NCBI GenBank assembly: GCA_963727495.1
Contig: CAVSGQ010000005.1
Coordinates: forward strand, 1-64,000
Length of the DNA stretch: 64,000 nucleotides
Direction: 5' to 3'
DNA from: Actinophytocola sp963727495
GTDB taxonomy: Bacteria; Actinomycetota; Actinomycetes; Mycobacteriales; Pseudonocardiaceae
Shown here: positions 43,201 through 52,501 of the stretch, one piece after another
Numbering within the stretch: the first letter of the stretch is position 1
Layout: each line of letters begins with the position of its first letter
Notes under the pieces: generated by a model
Database searches by the model: none
What the model was told of the DNA's origin: nothing
The model's input: the letters and a program-made list of their open reading frames with translations, nothing else
Made by a program: the position numbers and the translations under genes

Positions 43201-46200
43201 ATGTCCCAATCGGTGGAGGATCAGGTGTCGGAACACGACGACGCACGCGACGAGCGAGGTCGCGCTGAGCCGCCACGCCGCGACCGGGGCAGTGGCTTCG
43301 GCCGCAGCACGCCCCGGGACCGAGACAGTGACCAGCGTGGTTTCCGCAGCTCAGAGGATCGGCCCGGCGACGACCGCCGCTCGGGCGGCTACCGCGGTTC
43401 CCGGGACACCCGAGCCCAACGAGACTCCCGCGACGATTCGCCCCGCCGTGACCGGGATTCCGACCCGCGTGACCGTGGGCGCTCCGACCGGGGGTGGCGC
43501 GGGAACGAGGGCGGTCCCCGGACCGGGTCGAACCCGCGAGGCTACCGAGGGAACACCGACCGCGACGCCGGCGGCAACCGCGGCTGGCGCGAGGCAGCTG
43601 ACCAGCGGGATCGTCGCGGCGACCGCCCACGCGGCGACCGTGACCAGCGTGACTTCCGCAGCGGCGGCCGAGGCGCCCGCACCGACCCGGACCGCCGCGA
43701 CTACCGGGCCGGCGGAGACAGGGGCAGGTCGGACCAGCGCAGTGCTCGTGGCGGCGACCGCTCGTGGCGCGACAGCCCGGATGAGCGTGACCGGCGTGGT
43801 GGCGAGCGCTCCTGGCGCGACGGCGCGGACCAACGTGACCGCCGAGCTGGTGACCGCTCCCGCCGTGACTCTCCGGACCAACGTGGCGGCCGTGGTGGTG
43901 ACCGCCCCTGGCGCGAGGGTGCGGACCAACGTGGCGGTCGTAGTGGTGAGCGCTCCTGGCGTGACGGTCCGGACCAACGGGACCGCCGTGGCGGTGACCG
44001 CTCCCGCCGTGACTCTCCGGACCAACGTGGCGGCCGCGGCGGTGACCGCCCCTGGCGTGACGGGCGCGGACCAACGTGATCGCCGTGGCGGTGATCGCTC
44101 CCGCCGTGACTCTCCGGACCAACGTGGCGGCCGCGGCGGTGACCGCTCCTGGCGTGACGGTCCGGACCAACGTGATCGCCGTGGCGGTGATCGCCCGTGG
44201 CGCGACAGTTCGGATCAGCGTGGTGGTCGTGGTGGTGAGCGCACCTGGCGCGACGACCCCGACCGGCGTGACCGCCGGGATGACAACCGCGGCTCCCGCC
44301 GCGACCAGGACCGAGGTGACTACCGCGGCCGTGCCGATCGACGTCCCCAAGGCGATCCGAACCGGCGCGACACCGATCGGGCTGCACGCGCCGACGACCG
44401 GCGCGGCGGCTATGTCCGACGAGACGCCGACAGCGGCCGCCGCGACGAGTCGAACCGGCGCGACTACCGGGGACCGGACGACGACCGCGGCCGCCGAGGC
44501 GCCGGCAACGGGACCGACCGGCGCGACTCGGGCAGGCGCGGCTACGACCGCTCCCGCGACGACTCCGGTCGCCGTGACCAACGCGGTTCCGACCGCCGCG
44601 CGCACGGCGCCGCCAGGGATCGCACCAGTGGCGACAGGCCCGGTCGAGGCACCGGCGCATACCGGGAGGTCACCACGGCCCGCGCCACGGACCGTGGTGA
44701 CGCCACCATCCCCGCCGTCGACCAGGACACCGCCACTCGTGCCCCGGACCTCGTCGCTGCCACCGCCGCGGACCGCGATCCGGCCACCGCCCCCACCGGG
44801 AGCGGAGCGGCTCCCGCGGCAACCGACGCAACGGTCGACGCTCTCGCCGCTGCGGAAGACGACTCAACCGCGACGGCCGGCACCATGGCAGGCGACTCCG
44901 CCGCGGAACGCGACGCTGCGACGACGACCCACGCCCCGGAAGGCGACTCCGCCGCCACGACGGCTGCCGCGGAAGGCGAGCCCGCCACCACGACCCACGC
45001 CACGGCAGGCGACGCTGCTGTAGCAGGGGATGCTGCCGAGACGGCCCGCGCAGCGGTCCACGAGCCCGCCACCGCCGCGGAACGCGACGCTGCGACCCCG
45101 GCCATCCCGGCGTCCCCGCTCGAGACCCCGCCGCCGGACCAGGGCACACCCATCCACCCCGCAGCGGCACCGGAGCAGACCACGCAGGAGCCCGGCGAGA
45201 ACGCTGTATCCGATCACCCATCACCAGCGGTCGACCGGCCCGCGCCGGAACCGAGGTCCGACGAGCCGGCGAACGAGCCGGCCCAGGCACCCGACGACCA
45301 CACCGACGTCGCGACGGCCCCGGACCAGCCGGCCGCCGAGCTCGGCCTCCCGTCGCATGCCGCCGCCGAGCCCTCGGACGCGGCGAGCGGCGGAGCCGCC
45401 GAGCCGCACCGCGCCGCCGAGCTTGGTGATGAGCCAGGCGGCGAGGCCGACGCGCCCGACGTGCCGGTGAGCGAACCCGCCGAACCGGACCGCGACACCG
45501 ACCAACCCGCCACCCATCCGGATGAGGTCGGCCGCGGCGGCGACGACCGCGACCGAACTCCCAGAGCTCCCGGTGGCGAACCCCGGCTCCCCGACGACAT
45601 CCAGTACTCCGACCTCGACGCCGAGGCCCGCCGCGAGCTGCGCAGCCTCACCAAGCCCACGGCCGAGCTCGTCGGACGGCACCTCGTCGCCGCGGGGCGG
45701 CTGATCGACGAGGAGCCCGAGCTCGCCCTCGAGCACGCCCGCTTCGCCCGCTCCCGCGCCGCCCGCGTGGCGCTGGTCCGCGAGGCCGCCGGGCTCGCCG
45801 CCTACCACGCCGGCCACTGGGCCGAGGCGCTCGGTGAGCTCCGCGCCGTCCGGCGGATGAGCGGCGGCCAGGCCCACCTCCCGGTCATGGCCGACTGCGA
45901 GCGCGCCCTCGGCCGCCCGGAGCGTGCGCTCGAGCTCGCCGCCGAGGCCCCGCCGGACCTGCCGAAGGACATCGCGATCGAGCTCGCGATCGTCGCCGCC
46001 GGGGCGCGCCGGGACATGGGGCAGCTCGACGCCGCGGTCGTCGCTCTGCAGGGGCCCGACCTGGACCCCAGGATCCGCGAACCCTGGAGCGCCCGCCTCT
46101 TCTACGCCTACGCCGACAACCTCGAAGCCGCCGGCCGCGCCGACGACGCCGTCCGCTGGTTCCTCAACGCCGCCGAGGCCGACCTCGACGAGGACACCGA

Positions 46201-46240
46201 CGCGGCCGAGCGGGCGTTCGCCCTGAGAGACACGGAATGA
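43201..46240 (+). CDS. TPR protein with long Arg/Asp/Gly-repeat N-terminus, one-base insertion in the sequence
   Basis: Positional equivalent of the mycobacterial TPR protein Rv1691. About 1012 residues once an extra G in the run at 44062-44064 is removed; without that the frame stops at 44079. Residues 1-480 are low-complexity Arg, Asp and Gly with eleven 16-residue repeats at 186-361. About 480-790 is Ala/Pro/Glu-rich and acidic. The C-terminal 215 residues are a helical TPR-like domain (LDAEARRELRSLTKPTAELVGRHLVAAGRLIDEEPELALEHARFARSRAARVALVREAAGLAAYHAGHW, quoted only as landmark in parts). The start ATG 43201 is weakly supported. Function unknown; RNA or ribosome association is inference. 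Confidence 0.8.
43756..44284 (+). repeat. eleven tandem 48-bp coding repeats
   Basis: Each unit encodes a 16-residue variant of DRSWRDGPDQRDRRGG. Units 3, 6 and 8 are DRSRRDSPDQRGGRGG. The array is exactly 528 bp plus one inserted base in unit 7. It is protein-coding, not a CRISPR array. Confidence 0.9.
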
Positions 46241-47199
46241 GCCTTCTCGACAACTACGACGCACTCCTCCTCGACCTCGACGGCACCGTCTACCGCGGCG
46301 CGGCCGCCATCGACGGCGCGGCAGGCGCGGTCGAGGCCGCGCACACCAGCGGCGTCATCGTCCGCTTCGTCACCAACAACGCCTCCCGCCGGCCCGACGA
46401 GGTCGCCGGCCACCTCACCGACATCGGCATCCGCGCCGAGCCCGGCGAGATCAGCACCAGCGCCCAGGCCGCCGCCAAGGTCCTCGCCGAGAAGACCAGC
46501 GGCACGGTCCTCGTCGTCGGCGCCCCCGCCCTCGAGCGCGAGATCGAGCTGGTCGGCCTGACCCCGACGCGCACGGCCGGCGACGGCGTGGTCGCCGTCG
46601 CCCAGGGCCTGTCCATGGACGTCGGCTGGCGCGACCTCGCCGAGGCGACCGTCGCGATCAACGCGGGCGCCCTGTGGGTCGCGTGCAACGTCGACCCGAC
46701 CCTGCCGACCGAACGCGGCATGCTGCCCGGCAACGGCTCGCTCGTCGCCGCGCTGCGCACCGCCACCGGCCGCGACCCGATCGTCGCCGGCAAACCCGCC
46801 ACCCCGCTCATGGACCAGGCCATTCGCAGCGCCGGCGCCCGCCACGCGCTCGCGGTCGGCGACCGGCTCGACACCGACATCGCCGGCGCCGTCGCGGTCG
46901 GCCTGGACTCGCTGCTGGTCCTGTCCGGCGTCACCACCCCCGCCGAACTGCTCGCGAGCGACCTGCGGCCGACCTACCTCGCCGAGGACGTCCGCGCCGT
47001 CACCGCGGAGCCCGAGCGGCTCGCCATCGGCGGCAAGAACGGCTGGGTCGTCGAGGACGGCCTCGTCCGCGGCGACGGCGACCCGATGGACCTGCTGCGC
47101 ACGCTCTGCGCCACCGACCACGGCGGCGACACCCGGGCGGCCGACGAACGCGCGGCGGCCGCGCTGCGCCACCTCGGCCTGCCGCATGGGCTAGCGTGA
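46237..47199 (+). CDS. HAD-IIA family phosphatase
   Basis: 320 residues, ATG overlapping the stop of the TPR gene. The nucleophile motif is DLDGTVYRG near residues 12-20, then FVTNNASR (motif II), GKPATPLMDQAI (motif III Lys) and GDRLDTDIAGAVAVGLDSLLVLSG (motif IV). The mycobacterial neighbour Rv1692 has been described as a glycerol-3-phosphate phosphatase; the same role here is inference from order and family. Confidence 0.92.
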   Translation: MSLLDNYDALLLDLDGTVYRGAAAIDGAAGAVEAAHTSGVIVRFVTNNASRRPDEVAGHLTDIGIRAEPGEISTSAQAAAKVLAEKTSGTVLVVGAPALEREIELVGLTPTRTAGDGVVAVAQGLSMDVGWRDLAEATVAINAGALWVACNVDPTLPTERGMLPGNGSLVAALRTATGRDPIVAGKPATPLMDQAIRSAGARHALAVGDRLDTDIAGAVAVGLDSLLVLSGVTTPAELLASDLRPTYLAEDVRAVTAEPERLAIGGKNGWVVEDGLVRGDGDPMDLLRTLCATDHGGDTRAADERAAAALRHLGLPHGLA

Positions 47200-47203
47200 C
47201 GGA

Positions 47204-47368
47204 GTGCAGTTGGACGGCATGACCCCCCAGGAACCGGCGGCCGCGATCGACGCCGCCATGGCCGGCACCGAGGCGCTGGACGAGGTCCCCCTCGCCGAGC
47301 ACGTCGGCCGGTTCGACGCGGTGCACGTCGCGCTCAACGACGCGCTCTCCCGCATCGACACGGACTGA
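47204..47368 (+). CDS. conserved small protein between HAD phosphatase and tlyA
   Basis: 54 residues from GTG 47204, or 49 from ATG 47219. It is acidic and helical: PQEPAAAIDAAMAGTEALDE then HVGRFDAVHVALNDALSRID. The same place in mycobacteria holds a small gene (Rv1693). It sits five bases after the HAD stop and three before tlyA, so it is cotranscribed with both. Function unknown. Confidence 0.75.
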   Translation: MQLDGMTPQEPAAAIDAAMAGTEALDEVPLAEHVGRFDAVHVALNDALSRIDTD

Positions 47369-47371
47369 CCG

Positions 47372-48169
47372 GTGCCCCGCCGGACCCGGCTGGACGCGGA
47401 GCTCGTTCGCCGTGGCCTCGCCCGATCCCGCGAGCACGCCTCGCAGCTCATCGCCGACGGCCGGGTCACCGTGCGCGGCACCGTCGCCGGCAAACCCGCC
47501 ACCGCCGTCGAGACCGACGCGCCGGTCGTCGTCCGCGAGCGTGACGGCGACGACTGGGCGTCGCGCGGCGCCCACAAGCTGATCGGCGCCCTCGACGCGT
47601 TCGACATCGACGTGGCCGGCCGGCGGGCACTCGACGCGGGCGCGTCCACCGGCGGGTTCACCGACGTCCTGCTGCGCCGCGGCGCGCGTGAGGTCGTCGC
47701 CGCCGACGTCGGGCGCGGCCTGCTGGTCTGGCGGCTGCGTACCGACGACCGCGTCCTCGTGCTCGACCGGACCAACGCCCGCGCGCTGACCCCCGAGCAG
47801 ACCCGCGGCCCGGTCGACCTCGTCGTCGCCGACCTGTCGTTCATCTCGCTGCGGCTCGTGCTGCCCGCCCTGCTGGCCTGCTCGACCGAGGACGCCGACC
47901 TGCTGCCGATGGTCAAGCCCCAGTTCGAGGTCGGCAAGGAGCGGCTCGGCTCCGGCGGTGTCGTCCGCGACCCTGAACTGCGCGCCGGCGCCGTACGTAC
48001 TGTGATCACGGAGGCGGAGACGCTCGGCCTGCGCGCACACGGGGTCACCGCCAGCCCGCTTCCCGGACCGTCCGGGAATGTCGAATACTTCGTGTGGTTG
48101 CGTCGGGGCGCACCGGACACCGACGTGGACGCACTTGTCGAGACCGCCGTTCGGGAGGGGCCGCAATGA
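47372..48169 (+). CDS. tlyA: TlyA rRNA 2'-O-methyltransferase (16S/23S)
   Basis: 265 residues from GTG 47372. An N-terminal S4 RNA-binding domain (RTRLDAELVRRGLARSREHASQLIADGRVTV) is followed by an FtsJ-like methyltransferase with SAM motif ALDAGASTGGFTDVLL, VVADLSFISL and LLPMVKPQFEVGKE. TlyA methylates ribose in both rRNAs in mycobacteria, which makes ribosomes sensitive to capreomycin. It overlaps nadK by ATGA. Confidence 0.95.
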   Translation: MPRRTRLDAELVRRGLARSREHASQLIADGRVTVRGTVAGKPATAVETDAPVVVRERDGDDWASRGAHKLIGALDAFDIDVAGRRALDAGASTGGFTDVLLRRGAREVVAADVGRGLLVWRLRTDDRVLVLDRTNARALTPEQTRGPVDLVVADLSFISLRLVLPALLACSTEDADLLPMVKPQFEVGKERLGSGGVVRDPELRAGAVRTVITEAETLGLRAHGVTASPLPGPSGNVEYFVWLRRGAPDTDVDALVETAVREGPQ

Positions 48170-49053
48170 CCGAGCGTGAGGTGCTCCTCGTCGTGCACAC
48201 CGGTCGGTCCGACACCCGGCACACCGCCGAGAAGGTCGCCGGCTGGTTCGCCGCGGCCGACGTCAGGCTGCGGGTGCTCGCCGACGAGGCGCCGCAGCTG
48301 GACAGCGCCTGCTACCAGGCGGTGGTGCCGAGCGGTGCCGAGGCAGCGGCCGGCACCGAACTGGTGTTCGTGCTCGGCGGCGACGGCACGCTGCTGCGCG
48401 CCGCGGAACTGGCCCGCCCGGCCGGGGTGCCGGTGCTCGCGGTGAACATGGGCCGGGTCGGGTTCCTCGCGGAGGCCGACTCGGACATCCTCGAGCAGGC
48501 GGTCGCCCAGGTGATCGCCCAGAAGTACGAGGTCGACGACCGGATGACCGTCGACGTCACCGCGACGCTCGGCGGCAGGCGGCTCGCGCACACCTGGGCG
48601 CTCAACGAGGCCAGCGTGGAGAAGAGCAGCCGGGAACGGATCCTCGACGTGCGGATCGAGGTGGACGGCAGGCCGGTGTCCGCGTTCGGCTGCGACGGCG
48701 TGCTGTGCGCGACGCCGACCGGTTCGACGGCCTACGCGTTCTCCGCCGGCGGACCCGTGGTGTGGCCGGACGTGCAGGCGCTGCTGGTGGTGCCCAGCAA
48801 CGCGCATGCGATGTTCTCCCGGCCGCTGGTCGTCTCGCCCGACTCGATCGTCGCGGTCGAGGTCGACCCGGACGGCCACCCCGCCGTGCTGTGCTGCGAC
48901 GGCCGGCGCACGTTCGTGCTGCCCCCGGGCGCGCGGGTCGAGGTGGTCGGCGGCACGAAGCCGACCCGGCTCGTGCGGCTGCGCGAGGGGCCGTTCACCG
49001 ACCGGCTGGTGGAGAAGTTCGCGCTCCCGGTGCAGGGGTGGCGCAGTCGCTGA
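48166..49053 (+). CDS. nadK: NAD kinase
   Basis: 295 residues from ATG 48166 overlapping the tlyA stop. It makes NADP. ATP-NAD kinase motifs are complete: FVLGGDGTLLRAAE with GGDG, NMGRVGFLAE, ALNEASVEK, and the glycine-rich CATPTGSTAYAFSAGGP. Confidence 0.96.
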   Translation: MTEREVLLVVHTGRSDTRHTAEKVAGWFAAADVRLRVLADEAPQLDSACYQAVVPSGAEAAAGTELVFVLGGDGTLLRAAELARPAGVPVLAVNMGRVGFLAEADSDILEQAVAQVIAQKYEVDDRMTVDVTATLGGRRLAHTWALNEASVEKSSRERILDVRIEVDGRPVSAFGCDGVLCATPTGSTAYAFSAGGPVVWPDVQALLVVPSNAHAMFSRPLVVSPDSIVAVEVDPDGHPAVLCCDGRRTFVLPPGARVEVVGGTKPTRLVRLREGPFTDRLVEKFALPVQGWRSR

Positions 49054-49069
49054 GTGATCTCTCAGTCAA

Positions 49070-49085
49070 TCGAACACACGTGTCG
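49070..49085 (+). promoter_or_regulatory. possible LexA-like site before recN
   Basis: TCGAACACACGTGTCG keeps the left half (CGAAC) of the actinobacterial SOS box and an ACACGTGT core, but its right half is one base out of register with GTTCG. It lies 45 bp before the recN start. Only a weak candidate. Confidence 0.3.
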
Positions 49086-49129
49086 TTGGATGCGGGCTTT
49101 CGTCGGTGCAAGCCGATACAGTGCGCGCT

Positions 49130-50914
49130 GTGTTGGCCGAAATGCGCATCGAGGGCCTCGGCGTGATCGACGAGGCCACGCTCGAGCTTGATCCGGGACT
49201 CACCGTCGTCACCGGCGAGACCGGTGCCGGCAAGACCATGGTCGTCACCGGTCTGCACCTGTTGTCAGGTGGCCGGGCCGAGGCGTCCCGAGTGCGCAGT
49301 GGCGCGCAGAGAGCGGTGGTCGAGGGCCGGTTCGACGCGCCGCCGGGCAGCGCCGCGGCCAAGGTCGGGGCCGACGCGGGTGCCGAACCGGACGAGGACG
49401 GCGCGCTCATCGCGCTGCGCACCGTCGGCACGGACGGGCGGTCACGGGCGCACCTGGGCGGCCGATCGGTGCCGGTCGGCGTGCTGTCCGACCTGTCCGA
49501 GCAGCTCATCGCCGTGCACGGGCAGAACGACCAGTTACGCCTGCTGCGTCCCGCCGAGCAGCGGGGCGTGCTCGACCGGTTCGCCGGCGAGGAACTGCTG
49601 AACGCGCTGACCGAGTACCGGCGACTGCGCGACGAGTGGCACGCGGTGAGCACCGAGCTCACCGAACGGACCGCGCGGTCGCGGGAGATGGCCCGGGAGG
49701 CGGACCTGCTGCGGCACGGCCTCGCCGAGATCGAGGCCGTCGACCCGCAGCCGGGCGAGGACGACGAGCTGTTGGCCAGGGCCCGCCGCCTCGCCGACGC
49801 CGACCAGCTGCGGGAGGCGGCGTCCGGCGCGGTCTTCGCGGTCAGCGGCTCGCCGGAGGGCGACCCGGACGCCCCGGGCGCGCTGGGCATGGTCGCCGAC
49901 GCCCGCAACCGGCTCGGGTCGTCGGAGGACCCGCGGCTGCGCGACCTCGCGCCGCGGCTCGCCGAGGCGGAGGCCCTGCTGTCCGACGTGGGCGCCGAGC
50001 TCGGCGGGTACCTGGAGTCGCTGGACGCCGACCCCGCCGCGCTCGAGCAGGTACTGGCCCGGCAGGCCGAGCTCAAGGGCCTGACCAGGAAGTACGCCGC
50101 CGACGTCGACGGCGTGCTGGCATGGGCACAGGACGCGCAGGAGCGGTTGGCCGGGCTCGACACGTCCGAGGAGGCGCTGGCCGCGCTCGAGGCCCGGCGT
50201 GACGAGCTGGCCAGGCAGCTGGCCGAGCGTGCCGAGGTGCTGACGTCGCTGCGGGTGCAGGCGGCCGACCGGTTCGCCCAGGCGGTCACGGTCGAGCTCG
50301 GCGGGCTCGCGATGGGCCAGGCGAGCGTCAAGGTCGTGCTCAGCACGCGATGGGCGGAGCCGGGTGACCAGTACGCCCTGCGGGTGGCCGGCGGCAGCGG
50401 CGGTGACGCGCTCGCGCACGCCGGCCCGGACGGCATCGACGAGGTCGAGCTGCGGATGTCCGCGCACGAGGGGGCCGTGCCGCTGCCGGTGCACAAGGCG
50501 GCGTCCGGCGGCGAGCTGTCCCGGGTGATGCTGGCGATCGAGGTGGTCCTGGCCAACTCGGACCCGGTGCCCACCCTGGTGTTCGACGAGGTCGACGCGG
50601 GCGTCGGCGGCCGGGCGGCGGTGGAGATCGGCCGCCGGCTGGCGAGGTTGGCGTCGAGCCACCAGGTCATCGTGGTCACCCACCTGGCGCAGGTGGCCGC
50701 CTTCGCCGACCGCCACCTGGTGGTCGACAAGAGCGCCCGCGGCGGCGTCACCCGCAGCGACGTGCGCATGGTGGCGGACAAGGACCGGGTGGTCGAGCTG
50801 GCCCGCATGCTCGCCGGGATGGACTCGACGGAGACCGGCCGCGCGCACGCCGAGGAGCTGCTGGCGGTGGCGGAGGCGGACAAGACGGGAGGGGGCAAGC
50901 GCAGGCGCCGGTAG
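49130..50914 (+). CDS. recN: DNA repair protein RecN
   Basis: SMC-like ATPase of double-strand break repair. 594 residues from GTG 49130 (MLAEMRIEGLGVIDEATLELDPG); ATG 49142 is also possible, while 49106 is too far upstream. Walker A GETGAGKTMV is near residues 28-37. Two coiled-coil arms flank the centre, and the C-terminal ATPase half has AASGGELSRVMLAIE (signature), LVFDEVDAGVGG (Walker B) and VVTHLAQVAAFAD. Confidence 0.95.
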   Translation: MLAEMRIEGLGVIDEATLELDPGLTVVTGETGAGKTMVVTGLHLLSGGRAEASRVRSGAQRAVVEGRFDAPPGSAAAKVGADAGAEPDEDGALIALRTVGTDGRSRAHLGGRSVPVGVLSDLSEQLIAVHGQNDQLRLLRPAEQRGVLDRFAGEELLNALTEYRRLRDEWHAVSTELTERTARSREMAREADLLRHGLAEIEAVDPQPGEDDELLARARRLADADQLREAASGAVFAVSGSPEGDPDAPGALGMVADARNRLGSSEDPRLRDLAPRLAEAEALLSDVGAELGGYLESLDADPAALEQVLARQAELKGLTRKYAADVDGVLAWAQDAQERLAGLDTSEEALAALEARRDELARQLAERAEVLTSLRVQAADRFAQAVTVELGGLAMGQASVKVVLSTRWAEPGDQYALRVAGGSGGDALAHAGPDGIDEVELRMSAHEGAVPLPVHKAASGGELSRVMLAIEVVLANSDPVPTLVFDEVDAGVGGRAAVEIGRRLARLASSHQVIVVTHLAQVAAFADRHLVVDKSARGGVTRSDVRMVADKDRVVELARMLAGMDSTETGRAHAEELLAVAEADKTGGGKRRRR

Positions 50915-51316
50915 CCGGCCGACACACTCCGGGCCGGTGGGCTGGTGAGGGTGTTCGGCGGGCTGGCCGGGCTGGGCGAGGTGCCGCACCGGCCACGCTG
51001 CGGGTGACCGGCCGTCCGCGGTCGAGCTGATCGGCGGCCACCGCCGGCGCCACTGATCGACCCGCGCGGCATGGCGGGCGCGGCCTGGCGGCGGTCTGCG
51101 GGCGGTGGGCTCCGGGCGGCGCCGGGGCCGTCACCGCATCCCGCCCGGCGAGCCACCTTGTCGACAACCCCGCGAGCCGCGTCGAACCGAACCGGCGCCG
51201 TCCAAGATCGACTGTCGTTTGTGGGCGGTGGCCGGGTCACCCACACCGGTTATCGCACGTCACCCCAACGGCGTGGCGAACCGAATATCCTCAGCCCGTT
51301 TGTCACCATCAGTCCC
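50915..51316. other. gene-free stretch between recN and steA
   Basis: 400 bp of GC-rich sequence without a supported gene. It must contain the steA-mctB promoter; no clear -10/-35 pair stands out. Confidence 0.45.
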
Positions 51317-52501
51317 ATGAAGCTCACTGGTCTCCTGCCGCGATCGCACGTCAGCCGGCCCGGCGTCACGGGCGTGGCCAGGGTCGACCGGCGCACGGGG
51401 GACCTCCTGCGGCGCATCGGGGTGGGCGACATCGTCGTGCTGGATCAGGTCGATCTCGACCGGGCCACGGCCGACGCCCTGGTCGACGCGGAGGTCTCCG
51501 GCGTCGTGAACGCGTCCCCCTCCATCTCCGGGCGCTTTCCCAACCTCGGCCCGGAGATCGTCGTCGGCGCGGGGATCGTGCTCGTCGACGACGTGGGCCC
51601 GCAGGTGCTCCGCGCGGTCAAGGAAGGCGCCAAGCTCCGCCTGCACGAGGGCGGCGTCTTCGTCGGCGAGAAGGAGGTCGGCCGGGGCATCGAGCAGACC
51701 GTCGACTCGATCGCCGACCTCATGGTCGAGGCCAAGGCCGGCATGTCCGCCCAGCTCGAGGCGTTCTCCGCGAACACGATCGAGTTCCTCCGCCGCGAGC
51801 GCACGCTCATCCTCGACGGCGTCGGCGTCCCCGAGGTGCAGGCGAACATCCGCCGCCAGCAGGTGGTGGTCGTCGCCCCCGGGCACGGCCACGCCGAGGA
51901 CCTCGCGAGCCTCAAGCGGTACATCGCCGAGCACCGGCCGGTGCTGATCGGCGTCGACAGCGCCGCCGACACCCTGCACGCCCAGGGCTACAAGCCGCAC
52001 GTGATCGTCGGCGACCCCGACGGGCTGTCCACCGACACGCTGCGCAGTGGCGCCGAGGTCGTGGTCCCCGCCCACCTCGACGGCCACGCCAACGGCCTGG
52101 AACGCGTCCAGGACCTCGGCATCGGCGCGGTCACCTTCCCAGCCTCGGGCAACGCCGAGGACCTCGCGCTGCTGCTCGCCGACGTGCACGGCGCGAGCCT
52201 CGTGGTCACCGTCGGCTTCCAGGCCACACTCAGCGAGTTCCTCGACCGCGGCCGCTCCGGCTCCAACCCGTCGACCTTCCTCACCCGCCTCAAGCTCGGC
52301 AGCAAGATCGTCGATGGCAAGGCCGTCGCCGCCATGCACCGCAGCCGCGTGTCGATCGGCGTCGTCATCCTGCTGGTGCTCGCCGCGGCCGCCGCCGTGG
52401 TCGTCGCGATGGCGGTCTCCGGCGTGGGCGGCGCCTACGCCGACTGGGCGGCCGACACCTGGAACAGCTTCGTCACCTGGATCGAGGGGCTCTTCTCGTG
52501 A
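51317..52501 (+). CDS. steA: SteA-like septation/envelope protein
   Basis: 394 residues from ATG 51317 (MKLTGLLPRSHVSRPGVTGVARVDRRTGDLLRRI), matching the family start although no ribosome site is visible. A large cytoplasmic domain contains VNASPSISGRFPNLGPEIV, VVVAPGHGHAEDLASLKRYI and HVIVGDPDGLS (thiamine-pyrophosphokinase-like fold). A single membrane helix near residues 350-372 (VVILLVLAAAAAVVVAMAV) precedes a short tail. In corynebacteria SteA and SteB act in cell separation. Paired by overlap with mctB. Confidence 0.88.
   Translation: MKLTGLLPRSHVSRPGVTGVARVDRRTGDLLRRIGVGDIVVLDQVDLDRATADALVDAEVSGVVNASPSISGRFPNLGPEIVVGAGIVLVDDVGPQVLRAVKEGAKLRLHEGGVFVGEKEVGRGIEQTVDSIADLMVEAKAGMSAQLEAFSANTIEFLRRERTLILDGVGVPEVQANIRRQQVVVVAPGHGHAEDLASLKRYIAEHRPVLIGVDSAADTLHAQGYKPHVIVGDPDGLSTDTLRSGAEVVVPAHLDGHANGLERVQDLGIGAVTFPASGNAEDLALLLADVHGASLVVTVGFQATLSEFLDRGRSGSNPSTFLTRLKLGSKIVDGKAVAAMHRSRVSIGVVILLVLAAAAAVVVAMAVSGVGGAYADWAADTWNSFVTWIEGLFS

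Noticed and set aside
43756..44284. Possible CRISPR array in the 48-bp repeats
   Set aside because: Repeats are contiguous without spacers, keep one reading frame and encode 16-residue peptide units.
43070..44605. Val/Ala/Thr-rich open frame antisense to the repeat protein
   Set aside because: Mirror of the Arg/Asp repeats; the sense strand carries the conserved TPR C-terminus.
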